From: Podocnemis expansa
Taxonomy: Eukaryota > Chordata > Testudines > Podocnemididae
NCBI GenBank assembly: GCA_007922195.1
Contig: ML681989.1
Coordinates: 49,994,180 to 50,058,179, forward strand
Length of the DNA: 64,000 nt
Direction of reading: 5' to 3'
Part shown: positions 21,914-32,740 of the stretch, in pieces
Position numbering within the stretch: position 1 is the stretch's first letter
Layout of the letters: every line of letters begins with the position of its first letter
Made by a program: the position numbers and the translations under genes
The notes under the pieces: model-generated
The model's database searches: none
Seen by the model: only the letters and a program-made list of their open reading frames with translations
What the model was told of the DNA's origin: nothing

Positions 21914-21975
21914 CAGGGTAATTGAAGTCCCCCATGAGAACCAGGGCCTGTGCTCTAGATTGCCTTGAACCATTG
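21914..21975 (-). pseudogene. CR1 LINE endonuclease fragment
   Basis: The minus strand encodes MGDFNYP beside the gap. This is the GDFN motif of the CR1 apurinic-like endonuclease domain near the start of ORF2, with ALVL before it. Finding this motif and the 3' end on opposite sides of one gap implies a long CR1 copy. Confidence 0.75.
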
Positions 21976-22061
21976 TTTCTTCCCTACAAAAATCCCTAGC
22001 CTAGTTCCACAAAAGAGTTAGCTAGAGGGTTAGTTAGTTCTGAATCTGTTCTGATGCCTGA

Positions 22062-22234
22062 CACTTTAAGACTAACAGATTTATTTTTTGCATGAGCTTT
22101 CGTGGGAGAAGATCCCACTTCTTCATCTGAAAAATGATCTCACTTCCTCATCTAAATCTGTTAGTCTTAAAGTGCCTCACAACTCCTTGTTTTTTTACTG
22201 GACTAGACTAACACGGCTATCCCTTTTGAAATTG
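22062..22234. mobile_element. Head-to-head inverted 3'-anchored retroposon
   Basis: A minus unit (CACTTTAAGACTAACAG..., with CATGAGCTTTCGTGGGAGAA) is followed by a plus unit ending GACTAACACGGCTATCCC. Perfect 12-bp duplications TCTGATGCCTGA lie at 22050-22061 and 22235-22246. The central junction is rearranged. Confidence 0.8.
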
Positions 22235-22246
22235 TCTGATGCCTGA

Positions 22247-22770
22247 GCCTACAAGCTGCCTCAGGTCCACCAGGACTTCACTTTCTCCTTGCTGATTGTG
22301 GTCTAGGTTCTGCCTGTCTCCAGCACTACAGACCCTAAGCTGAACAGCCTGGTTCCTGGGTACCTTTGAGCTGCTCTGAGTGGTGAGACATTCCCACCCG
22401 CCCCCCTCCTTGCGTCTCTCTTTGGGTTTCCTTAGTCCAACTATAACTCTCTAAACCTGATCTTTTGTAATCCACTTGGGCTAGCTTTCCCCAATACTAT
22501 AATTGAAACTGGGTAATATTTTGATCATTTTCCTCTTTTGTATGGTTATCAATATTGTGACTCTTTGGACATTTTTCTTTCCTTTTATAATTATTCGTAA
22601 GTTTTATGTACCTAGCAATAAAGTAACTTTCCTAATCAAGTTGGTTGCCAGACTCCCTCTGTGTTCTTGGCTTCCCTATATTGCTCTGCAGCAACGTTCC
22701 TTTACCTAGCCGAAGATCCCTGTGATGCCCAATTCCTTGTGAAGTTTGCTCATTAAGGGGTTACCAGCAT
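22247..22770. other. No gene recognised
   Basis: AATAAAG at 22617-22623 could be a polyadenylation signal of an old LTR, but no LTR ends are visible. Confidence 0.4.
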
Positions 22771-23030
22771 GCTGAACCTGTGGCATATAAGGGCGACAGC
22801 TGAAAGTGCTGCTTTGACCCAGCCTGATTGAGTCCAGGGGCATATAAGGGTGGCAGCTGAAAGTGCTGTTTTAATGCACCCTAGTCAGATGCATACTCCA
22901 GTCTAGTTCGGTGCAGTACAGGGGCACATAAGGGTGGCAGCAGAGAAGTGCTGTGTAAGCCGGCCTGCTGAGTTCAGGGACATATAAGGGGTCAGCTGAG
23001 AGTGCTGATAGACCCGGTCTGCTCAGTCGC
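22770..23030. repeat. TATA-bearing tandem repeat, four units
   Basis: C(A)(T/C)ATAAGGG followed by a GGCAGCTGAAAGTGCTG-like segment occurs at 22784, 22841, 22925 and 22981 (spacings 57, 84 and 56). Each unit has a TATA-like core and a CAGCTG-like E-box. Such arrays occur in LTR promoter regions, but no host element could be delimited. Confidence 0.6.
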
Positions 23031-25410
23031 ACTTAGGGAAATTTAGGTCTTGCAAGGTGGGCTCCATTGGGAGGGATTTGCAGAAGGGAGTAGTAAGTTC
23101 CACATAGAAACACAAGTGACACAAGCAGCACACTAATAGAATTGCAACCTGCCTCCCCCCGAGGAAGTAACCCTAATAAATGAGCAGACCCTGAGTTGAT
23201 GGGCAAAGTTGGTAACACCACCACCCCCAGCTGCCTCAGGCAAGGACATGCCACTTACCTCCTCCTGCTCAGGGGGCTTTTTGTGGCTCATTGTGGCAGT
23301 GGAGCTTAGTTCTGGCCAGGCTCTACCATCTCTCTCCACACTTAAATCACTGAGTGGCACCCACCTCTCTTGCTCCAGCCCCATAGCCCAGCACCTGCTT
23401 GCCCCCTAGCCCGGAAGAGAGGGTGGCACCAGGCTGGCATGTCATTATGTGTGGGTGAACTGAAGGAGGCTCTGAGCATTGGCTGGAAGGGTAGTCACCC
23501 CTTGGAGCCTCCTGTGCCAACCCATCCCTTGCACATTGTGATGGGCTGGCCCAGTGCCCCCACAGGTTGCACCAAGGGACCTGCCCTCCCAGTGCCACTG
23601 AGCTATAGATCAGGTGGCTCCACCCATCCCCATCAAATATGCCAGAGTTGGAGAAGTCAGTTTAAAGGAGAGAAGCACAGATCAAAGAGACCCAGCCTTC
23701 AAAGGTGAACAGAGCTCTCATCCTCAGCTCTAGAGAGGAAAATCACAAAGAGTCAGGCTGCCTTAGGTTTTCTGTGAACGTGGAGTAGTAGCACCTATGG
23801 CTGAGGACCCTTATAGACCAAAAGACCTGGAGTTTCTCCTTATTTCTGTCTTTTGTCCTTTTGGGTGCTGGGACCAGGGGCCTGCTGATGATAAGAGCTC
23901 CCTGAGGAGAAAGTGTGTTGATGTAGGAACCAGCCAGGGAAGAAGCAAGAGACCTGACAGTCCTGAATCACTTGCTATGAGTCTATGGTGTATAAGTTAA
24001 CTGATGCTAGAAGGAGGTGCTGGGTTTCCTAGTAGTGTCTCATTGAGGAACCAAGCACGAAGAATCCTGACATGAGGACTTGAAAGCTGACTAGGCCTGG
24101 GCCAATGAGCTGATATGAGGTTATGAAACTGTTGAGTTAAACTCTGGTTACACTGAAGCAGGTGAGATTAAACCAATCAATACAGCATGAAATGTGAGTT
24201 ACAGTTAAATAATTCAACATTTACTTTCAGTAAAATGTAACATATTTTAATTTTTTTTCTCGATTCAGTGATATCAAAGCATACCTTTATAATACAAACA
24301 TAGGCACTCCTAGATATGAGCTTGCTGACAATAATCTTCAAAGCATTTTTCACACCACTTCAAAGACAAACACACTTTCAGTGGCCTTGCAAAGTATGCA
24401 GTCCCTTGACTTTGACTCCGAATATAAATCTCTTGCAATAAATGGCAAGCTTCATACAAAATGGACAATAAAGAAGGACATGGTAGAAATCAAATAAAGC
24501 AGAAGGAGAATATGTAGGGAAAGATCACTGACTATCTTCTATGCAGTAGAAGCAATTAGCAAATAGCTATGTAAGCCCTTCACTAAATAACAAGAAAGAA
24601 TACTTTTTCTGTGTGAATCATTAGGGGGAGTCTCCTAGAAGCCAAAAGCAATAGATAGATGATGATACCATTAGTACAGGCAGGGAAAAGCTTCAGAAGT
24701 GTGTGTCATTTGATCACAAAGGGGTCACTAGCCACCACTGAAAAGGGAGTGTAACACCCAAAACTAGTGCACAGGGTAGCAGTTACCACTGTATATTGTA
24801 CCCAAGCATACCATATGTTACAGATTTCTGATCATGGAAATGAGTAACCGCAAAGTGACAGAGAAATAAAGCCACTTCTAGCAGGAAGACTAATACCTGA
24901 ACTGGAGCTACTTTGGGTCATAATTGCAAACTCAAAGATTTCCATGCAGGAAAGGCCCTGACATGTTATTCTTTAAGAGCAATTAAAATTCATCACACCA
25001 TTGCATGCTAGCAACATTCCTTGGTCTCTGGTAAAGGCCTTTCACCCCTAGCAGCTCAAAGTTTTGTAGGAAGGAATCAAAACATTATGACCAACTGCTC
25101 GTGGAGATTCTCCTTTAATTCAAAGGCAGCAAGGCAGGATTTGGACCCAAGAATGCTCAGGTGAAGCTGCAGTGGCAAATAAGTATATTTGGATATAAAT
25201 CACTACATGTGAGCCACTGCATTTGTAATACCTTTGTTAAATCCCATTACTATAGAAAAATGAAAATATTGAACCTATACCTAAGACTGATCAGTTTTAC
25301 TGTCTGGAACACCAGGATAGGATTTATCAGTGCCTGCGGGATATGCAGTTTTTGGCCAAATTCACGGGTGAATTTAACTCTGGAGGGTATTGATGGAACT
25401 TGGGCTAAGT
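23031..25410. other. No gene recognised
   Basis: Mixed composition; a moderately GC-rich part at 23200-23900, then AT-rich DNA. No frame stands out from chance. Confidence 0.5.
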
Positions 25411-25576
25411 CAGCAGTTCTCAACCTGTGGCCCACAGGCTGCTTGTGTTGGATCAACGCACAGTTGCAGCCCATGTGACATCATTAGGGCCATACAGGCA
25501 GTATTGGATTTGGCCCATATAACACACTGTGGACTGCATATGCAGCCTGCAATGGTAAATGGGTTGAGAAACACTG
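25411..25576. mobile_element. hAT-Charlie-like MITE
   Basis: The ends CAGCAGTTCTCAACC and GGTTGAGAAACACTG are inverted repeats. Flanks GGCTAAGT (25403-25410) and GTCTAATT (25577-25584) agree at 6 of 8 positions, consistent with an old 8-bp duplication. Confidence 0.7.
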
Positions 25577-27388
25577 GTCTAATTTATACCTCCTTCTGAC
25601 CCCCTTAATATGGAAGATAAAACAACTCAGACTCCCTCTAGGCTTTAAGGCTGTGTCTTGACTAAAAGCATGTCTCTGCCCTGTCCTACAGATTGGTTAT
25701 GATACATACCACAGTTCACATCCTTGAAGTGCTGCACTGTAACTTCTTTATGTGAGTGCAAATTTAAAGGTCCCTAGTTCTCATTAACATAGTTCTCTTC
25801 AGTAAGGACTGCATTAGCACAGAGCAGGGACCATTATCTTCATGCCCACAAGGGAGTGACAGCACAGCACTTTGGTGAGCACCAACATTCACACCCCAAT
25901 TGTCCAAACTGCAAGGTAGTATAGAAACAGCCTAAGATTTAAAAGCATGTTTGTAGTTCATATGTCCTAGCTACTGTGTTCTAAAAGTCTAGTTTAGACT
26001 AGTAGGATTCCTGGGCTTTTAGTGTGACCACCTTAGCACGTAGTACAGACTATGCTGTGCAGTCTACCCTAGACCTTAAGAATCTGTTAGGCAATAGGCT
26101 AACATCAGATCTTAACCTCCCATTCTAGGCAAAGCCTATTAGACTCACTGAGACAACCAGCATTGTACCACTTGTAATTTACATTCCTCCACACCTGCAC
26201 ATCATGTCTGAATCTGTCCAACTGAGTCTAAGTGAAAAGGGCTGTAAATTAGTATAAGGGGGACAAATTTATCACCCAGTTATGCTGATTGACATCTACA
26301 GAGTTGCACCAGACTGGCCCAAGGAGTCTTAACTTCAAACACCTTTTAAATCATTTTTGAATTATGTATAGTCAATAAAAATAACCGGCATCTACAGACA
26401 TTAATTTTCTAATCTAAAGTAAAATGAAAAGGAAGAATTTCAAATGATCTCTTCCCAGGAACTTGTCTAATTCATCAGGGAAATTCTCATTTTTTTATTA
26501 TACTGAGAAGTACATATACCACCCCAAACGTTGACAGGTTGGCTAAATGACATTCATGTCCTTAAAGAGACAGTCAAGTGCTGTAGGCCCTGATTTCACA
26601 TACATACAAAACTGAATATACTACAATAGCAAGGATCTTTCTGAGTGCCCCCCCCCCGGGGGGGGGGGATTCTTTTTTGAAGTTCATCATTCTTATTCAA
26701 TTTTTTAATATCACACTTTCTGTGGGTCCTATAAGGGGGACACAGGCAGGCATAGCTTTGTATAGGTGTAGGATATTGTTAATATGCAGTGATTTTTTTT
26801 TAACTCCGTTCTTCAGTGACCGATTTAAAAAAAAACAAAAAAAACCATAGATGGTACCTGGAGGACATTTGCTACTATCTAGGAATTGAGTGAATGAGAA
26901 ATATAGGTTTTTAACAACTGATTGTCCCTTTCAAGACCAGTTCCTAAATTAAGATGTCCATATGGGACATTTTTTAAAGGGACACTCTCATATTTAAGCC
27001 TTTTTGCAGGTCTCCTGATGTTTTCTTACAAATTGGCAAGTTGTCCTTTCTTTTCTGCCTGATGAGTTTTGGGTTAACAATGGCACCTGTGGGGCCAAGA
27101 CACAGGGCCCACACTCAGAAGGGACCCCTAAATGGATGGCCATGGTGCTGTGGCAGGTCCTACTGACCAGATCCCTGATATCCAGCTGCCCACCTGACAG
27201 CAGTGAGAAGGAGGCAATGGAGTGGTTATATAAGGCTGATGGTGAGGCAAGGCTGCAGCAAATGGGGCAGGGCTGTACCCTCTGCTGATCCATCTGTGCA
27301 GCCTCCACCCATCAACCATGTGTTCGCTCTGGAGCCAATCTTGGTTCAGTCAGAATGGCCCTGCCACCAAGCCCTTCTTCAGCTGATG
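25577..27388. other. No gene recognised
   Basis: AT-rich DNA. It includes a perfect C10G10 block at 26648-26667 and an A-rich stretch near 26827-26847. Confidence 0.5.
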
Positions 27389-27400
27389 CTGGATAAATTC

Positions 27401-27542
27401 ACCTATCTTCGAAGCATCTGAGGAAGTGGGATCTTCTCCCACGAAAGCTCATGCAAAAAACAAATCTGTTAGTCTTAAAGTGCCACACAACTGCTTGTTG
27501 TTTTTTTACTGGACTAGACTAACACGGCTATCCCTTTGGAAA
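27401..27542 (+). mobile_element. 3'-anchored retroposon, single-unit form
   Basis: It reads CTTCGAAGCATCTGAGGAAG, then a GTGGG/CCCAC hairpin, GAAAGCTCATGC, CTGTTAGTCTTAAAGTGCC, and ends GACTAACACGGCTATCCC then TTTGGAAA. Perfect 12-bp duplications CTGGATAAATTC lie at 27389-27400 and 27543-27554. This is the clearest single-orientation copy. Confidence 0.85.
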
Positions 27543-27554
27543 CTGGATAAATTC

Positions 27555-28588
27555 TGACTCTGAGCTGCACTGGCCAGTGAGTGTGGGCAGGCAGCAGCCT
27601 CAGGCCAGGCAGGGAGGCCAGGAAGACACAGTGCCAGGTACCAGCACAATCGGGCGCATCCCCACTGCCTAGCTAGCCATGGAAGTCAGTCGGTTGGTCA
27701 TCCTGCGCGTGCAAGAGGCGTAAGAGTGTGTGTGTTTATCACCTCTCCTCATATGGGAGGAGTGAGTAGGGGTGTCTGTATGCCCCTTCCCCATATGTGT
27801 GTTCCCTGGGCAGTTATGCATGTGCCCACCCAACCAGCTCTGTGCGCACTCCCCCTCCTCCTGCACACAAGAATAATTTTACCAGGTGCCCTGTATTCAG
27901 CATGGGGAAATATGCCCACCCTATCCTAAATAGACAATTAAACCAATGCTATGAGAGGAAAACAGCAAAATCTACACATAAAATACAGCTCTTCTTACTG
28001 AAGGAGGCAATGAAACAGCTCTCCCTGTGGTTAGTGTTTTCACTTAAATACTGTGAGGACACAGAGGCAAAGCAGAGTGAAATGTGCTGCCACATGTAAA
28101 TGTTAAAAGCCCACTGTGCCAGTACATACAGGGTTAGCTGTGAAGTTATAACTTCAGTTGTTAAAATTCATGAGGTGTAAAATACAAATTGCACGTGTTA
28201 GATGAGCTGTCTTTAAAGTTTATATATTACTTTTTCCCCCCCTCTGGTTCAAACTGCTGTTGGCACAAGCTAATTAGAACTCTCCAAAGAGGAAAGCGTA
28301 TCCTTCATGAAGCACAGATTACACTGGAAGGTTCTGCCAATACTGCGTCTAGACAGTGTTTATAGATGTTTGACTGCAGGAAGCCAGGGGAAACCCATGG
28401 CACACCCATGCATGAACAATCACAGATCAGAATTAATCATTTACTTTCATTTCTTTCCCTCTGCAGCATTTTCAATTTTAGAGAAATGTGTCGTTCCCTT
28501 TGAGTTTATCCTCTTGTGTTTGATGATTCCTGCAGCTCCATCTAAGTTTCCTATGAAGATTAACAAAACATACTAAAAAAAAAAATTC
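27555..28588. other. No gene recognised
   Basis: Mixed DNA with no repeat family or credible frame. Confidence 0.5.
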
Positions 28589-29008
28589 TCAAGACAGTAA
28601 TATGTTTTTACAATTAACTCTAATCTCATTTCTTATGTGTCCCTTATGACTTGGGACATAAATACAAAGTTTCTGCATTTTCAGGTGCTCTTCCACTGCT
28701 TTAATATTGTCACTTACGAATTTATCATCCTCAAGGGGAGAAAAGAAAGCCACTGAAATCCCCATGTATATAACGGTTATTTGACTCCAATCTGTAACAG
28801 TTTCTTGTTTTCCTGATGTGTAACTCTCCACCTTAGATGAACGTGCATATTCTTTTCCTGAACTCTCAGTACTTTGGGATTTTCCTTGAATAACTCCCTT
28901 TACGCCAACACTAGAATTAACAATCAGAGAATCAGCATGGGGGGGGGGGATAACTGGAGCAGCCTGAGTAAGCCTCAGCTTTAGCACAGCTATCCAAAAT
29001 GAATGCAA
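28589..29008 (-). CDS. Unrecognised 139-codon open frame
   Basis: An ATG-to-stop frame of 139 codons in AT-rich DNA with varied, non-repetitive composition. It has a hydrophobic stretch near residues 77-88 (ITVIYMGISVAFF) and a charged tail. Within it, a splice-acceptor-like TTAATTCTAG (before 28910) and a donor-like GTAAGT (28712-28717) could bound an exon of 193 bp. I do not recognise the protein. A run of C at 28939-28948 (G on plus) is error-prone. It may be an exon, an old retrocopy or a chance frame. Confidence 0.2.
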   Translation of the reverse strand: MHSFWIAVLKLRLTQAAPVIPPPHADSLIVNSSVGVKGVIQGKSQSTESSGKEYARSSKVESYTSGKQETVTDWSQITVIYMGISVAFFSPLEDDKFVSDNIKAVEEHLKMQKLCIYVPSHKGHIRNEIRVNCKNILLS

Positions 29009-29961
29009 ACAATGATTAAAGTATGATCAGTTGGAATAGGAAATTTAAATATTGAAATATTCTTTCTCTTGGCTCTTTGAAATAAATTCTGCGCATGTAC
29101 TGCAAGCCAAGCAACTTCAGATTGCTGATTAGCTTCAGCAAAGGCAGAGAAAGGAAAGGGAAAAATTAATTGTACATTGTCTATTTCTGTTTCTGAGCTG
29201 AGACTTTTTTTTTTGTTTTGTTTTTCTTTATAGTATTTGTGATTGTGCTTTGTGATACCCAGATTATCTGTGTGAGGATGTGATTATTGTTCACATAGAA
29301 TGTACACCTAGAAATAATGGAACACAGTGAGGCATATCTTACATGTATAAAGTGCCTCTGGAAGGGCTGCAACATGATTTACAGACTGACCCGGCTCCAT
29401 GGCCCTGTGGGGGCTGTTCTGCATTAGCCAGCAGCAGAAAGCGACCATAAACCCTGTGGATCTGAGCATGGGAGAATTTCACTGTGTAGAGAAATCCTCC
29501 TGGAATACAGAATTGCTCTAGCAACCTGTAGACCAATTTCTCCCAGCCTTTGGCACAGGTTACACCTCAAGAGCTAGGGATGCTCAAGTTTCCATTTGAG
29601 GCCTGCCTGACTGAAAAGTCCTTTGGGCTACTAGAAATCAATTAGAGCAATTAGCTCCTGCAGTTGACATCAGGAATAAGCCCAGCACACATTGCCCTTG
29701 GTAACAGCAAAGTGCCTTAAATGCACCTTTACCTCAACATCACACTCCCTGTTTCTGCACTAAGTGCTGCTTCTCTGGCCCAAAGGATCTGTCCTACTGG
29801 TGTGACATTTCACCCTTTACTGAAATGTGTCCAATTCTGGGATGACAGCAAGCCAAACAGTCGTCCTGTGCCAGTAACAAAGATTTTAGGAGGCATGCAC
29901 TGGAACTGTATATCTAGTGGAAACTACAGGGGATATTTCAAGTTGGCAAAGTAGAGCCCAG
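29009..29961. other. No gene recognised
   Basis: AT-rich, with a T run at 29205-29227. Nothing assignable. Confidence 0.5.
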
Positions 29962-29978
29962 AGTAGAGACTTCTCAAC

Positions 29979-30180
29979 TCCATGTGGGGCTAAGAGTTGA
30001 GGGGGGAAGGGAACTGCCTGGATGGTCAAGCTGCTCTGTGCCAGGCTTGGAGTTGGGGAGTCTTGGGGGGCTCAGGGCTGGGGAGCACAGCAGTTCCCAA
30101 CCTTTTCTCTGCATTGCACACCTTGATACTTTTAATTATTTGGAGGCACACCAACATATAATCTCCAAATGAGCAGGATG
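29979..30180. repeat. Duplicated block, first copy
   Basis: GGGGCTAAGAGTTG, GGATGGTCAAGCTGCTCTG, CAGTTCCCAACCTTTTCTCT and TACTTTTAATTATTTGGAGG recur in order at 30928-31115. The copies include both a GC-rich part and a CAG(T)GGTTCCCAACC hAT-like terminus. Confidence 0.65.
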
Positions 30181-30377
30181 CCGAGAGGAATATCCCCTCA
30201 GCCTTCCAAAAGGGATCTTTACTGAGTGTCAGTGCTCTATAGCTTGAATGTGGGACTCTCGCCAGGATCATCTGGTTACATCTCACAGAATCATAGATGT
30301 GTGGGACTGGAAGGGACCTCAAGAGGTGTTCTAGTCCAGTCCTCTTCACTCAAAGCACAACAAAGCATTATCTAGAC

Positions 30378-30554
30378 CAGTGGTTCTCAACCTTTTGCAG
30401 GCCACGACACACTTAGTTGCACATCATGACCCTACAGGACACAGCAGCCCACCCACCCCAGCCAAATCCACTATCTTCCTGGCTCTCCATGACACACTTA
30501 CCACTGTGTGGCAGACACAGTAATGTGTCCTGACACAGTGGTTGAGAACCACTG
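30378..30554. mobile_element. hAT-Charlie-like MITE inside CR1
   Basis: The ends CAGTGGTTCTCAACC and GGTTGAGAACCACTG are perfect inverted repeats apart from the last base pairs. Flanks ATCTAGAC (30370-30377) and ACCTAGAC (30555-30562) match at 7 of 8. Confidence 0.85.
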
Positions 30555-31194
30555 ACCTAGACCATCCCTGATGAATTTGTCTAACCTGTTCTAACAAATT
30601 TCCAGTGATGGAGACTCCACAGCCTCCCTACACAATTTATTCCCGTGCTTAACTACCCTGAGAGTTGGAAAGTTTTTCTAATGTCCAACCTAAACGTTCC
30701 TTGCTGCAAATTAAGCCCATTGCTTCTTGTCCTATCCTCAGAGTTTAAAGAAATCAATTTCTCTCCCACTAGGCCAGGTGACCAACTGTCCTGCAGATCA
30801 TGGACAGTCCCCCAACTGGGTTCTTTTTCTCAAGTCCCACAGCAACTATGAAATGTCCTGTAAAATACTGAGTATGGATGGGGGGAGGGGAGGGGAAGCT
30901 GACCAGCTGTGCTGCTTTGCTTTCCATGGGGCTAGGAGTTGGTGGTGGGATGGAACTGCCCAGATGGTCAAGCTGCTCTGCCCAGGCTCGGAACTGGGGA
31001 GGATTGAGGGGCTGAGGAGTGGCTAGAGCAGTGGTTCCCAACCTTTCCTCTGCCATGACACACCTTGACACTTTTAATTATTTTGAGGCACACCACCATA
31101 TAGTCTCCAAATTGTTCGTGACTCATTGTATTGATTTTATGGCCACCCCTCCTGGGCCATCACTTAAGTATGTAAGGAATGTTAAAGGGAGCAG

Positions 31195-31990
31195 ATGGCC
31201 CCCTTGAACTTAACTAGATGGCCCTCTCTACTTAACTGGATGGCTGTTACCACCCTGAGTGCCCATTGTTCTTACAGGGCTTGGTGTAGGTGGGCTCTGC
31301 CTGACTGCAAGGTCCTGCAAGGTATGACTCATACCACCATTGTTCTCTGCATTCCCTGTAATCAGGGAAAGGCGGGAAAAACAGCTTAAAAGCTCTGGTC
31401 CTGGGGGGCTCAGGCAGGAAGGTCCTCAAGACACCCTGCCTGGCCTGATCAACCAGAAGCTGACCTCCTCCGCTCACGAGTTCTCCCTGAGCGCACCCCA
31501 TGTTTTGAACTGCCAGCCCGAGTACGAGTCTCTTCTGCCTGTAATGCTGCTGCTGCTGCTGCTAGGAATGGTAAGAGCCTGCCCTGCAGTTTTCTTTAAA
31601 GATTAAAATTACTTTCTTTTCTTGCTGCTGCTTTGGAACTGTTTTCTCCTAGCTCTACAGGCTCGTGTGTATCTTTTGCCTTCTCCTTTCCTCTTTTTAC
31701 TTGCTGCTTCATTTTGCGTTAAAGGCGCTCCCGTGTCTGTAATTACCTGCCACTACTCTCTATCACTTAGCGTATCTCTTTCTACTGAGTTGTTTGAACT
31801 TGTTTTAAAAGTATCATTGTGTATTGTGACATTGTAGTGGGTTAAGTGGTAGCCTTAGAAGTATTAAGTTAGATAGTAAGAGTGCTTTGCTTTAGTTTGT
31901 AGTCACTAGAATTGTTTCTGCTAAGTTACCCTTGCCCTCCCCTCTGTAACTCCCCCAACTTAAATAAAGTTTGGTTTTCTTAACCTTTCC
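31195..31990 (+). mobile_element. LTR-like stretch with polyadenylation signal
   Basis: A TG-rich, AT-to-GC mixed 0.8-kb segment with a CTG trinucleotide run (31545-31562) and AATAAA at 31963-31968, followed by GTTTGGTTTTCTT. Its composition and signal placement resemble an LTR, but TG...CA ends and a target duplication were not established. Confidence 0.3.
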
Positions 31991-32740
31991 TTGTCCCCTC
32001 TTTATTTTCTGACTGCCCCCATGTGCCCCTCTTTTCTCTCCAGCCCCTTTCTCCGCTGTCCACAGCCCCTTCTCCCGTGGCTTCCCCCAGCCACATCTAC
32101 TCCCTTCTCCTACCCCTGCTCACTGCGGCTTTTCCCCCAGCTTTTCCCCGCAGCTGCCGCTGCTTTTCTGCGGCTCCCGCTGGCTCCCCGTTGTCGCCAC
32201 CGCTTTTCTGCAGCTCCCGCCGGCTCCCCACAACTGCTGCCACTCTTCTACAGCTGCCCTGCCAATCCTGCCACTTTCCGTGGCTGCCCTGTCAGCTGCC
32301 CTGGCTTCCGCTGGCTCCCAGCACCTGCCACCGCTTTTCGCAGCTCCGGTTCCCCTTTCCCCGCCGTCTTTCTTTTCTTTCTGTCTCCTTCCTTCCTTTT
32401 TGTTGCTGCCGCAACCCGCGGCTGCCCACCCCCCTTTTCTCCCACCGCTGCTCCCTTCCCTGCTATCCAGCCCCCCCGCCTCCCTCTCAAGCCTCTGAAC
32501 CCCCACTCAGCCCCTCCTGCTTCTCCCATTGCCCAAACTCCCACACGCGTTCCAACCCCTTTCCTGCCTCCGCCCCCCCTGTCCTGACTCCCACGTGCCT
32601 CCTTGTCCTACTGTCCCTAACCCCCTCCCACTTGTCTTCCCTCTTCTTCAGGTCTCACTTCGCCACTGCTCTCCTTCTCTGCTGCCGCTGCCTGTCAAGT
32701 TTGCATTGCACCCCCCCCTTCCTTATATGGTGCTAGAGCA
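31991..32740. repeat. Pyrimidine-rich degenerate minisatellite
   Basis: The plus strand is almost purely C/T with CTTTTCTGC(G/A)GCTCCCGC(T/C)GGCTCCCC-like units of about 45 bp at 32125-32345. The 198- and 237-codon frames here are proline/serine/cysteine-rich artefacts. Confidence 0.65.

Noticed and set aside
22784..22991. CRISPR-like array
   Set aside because: Units are contiguous, degenerate and unevenly spaced, in vertebrate DNA with no associated genes.
31991..32736. 198- and 237-codon proline/serine-rich frames
   Set aside because: Produced by a C/T-only tract lacking purine-containing stops; no domain and the same openness in several frames.
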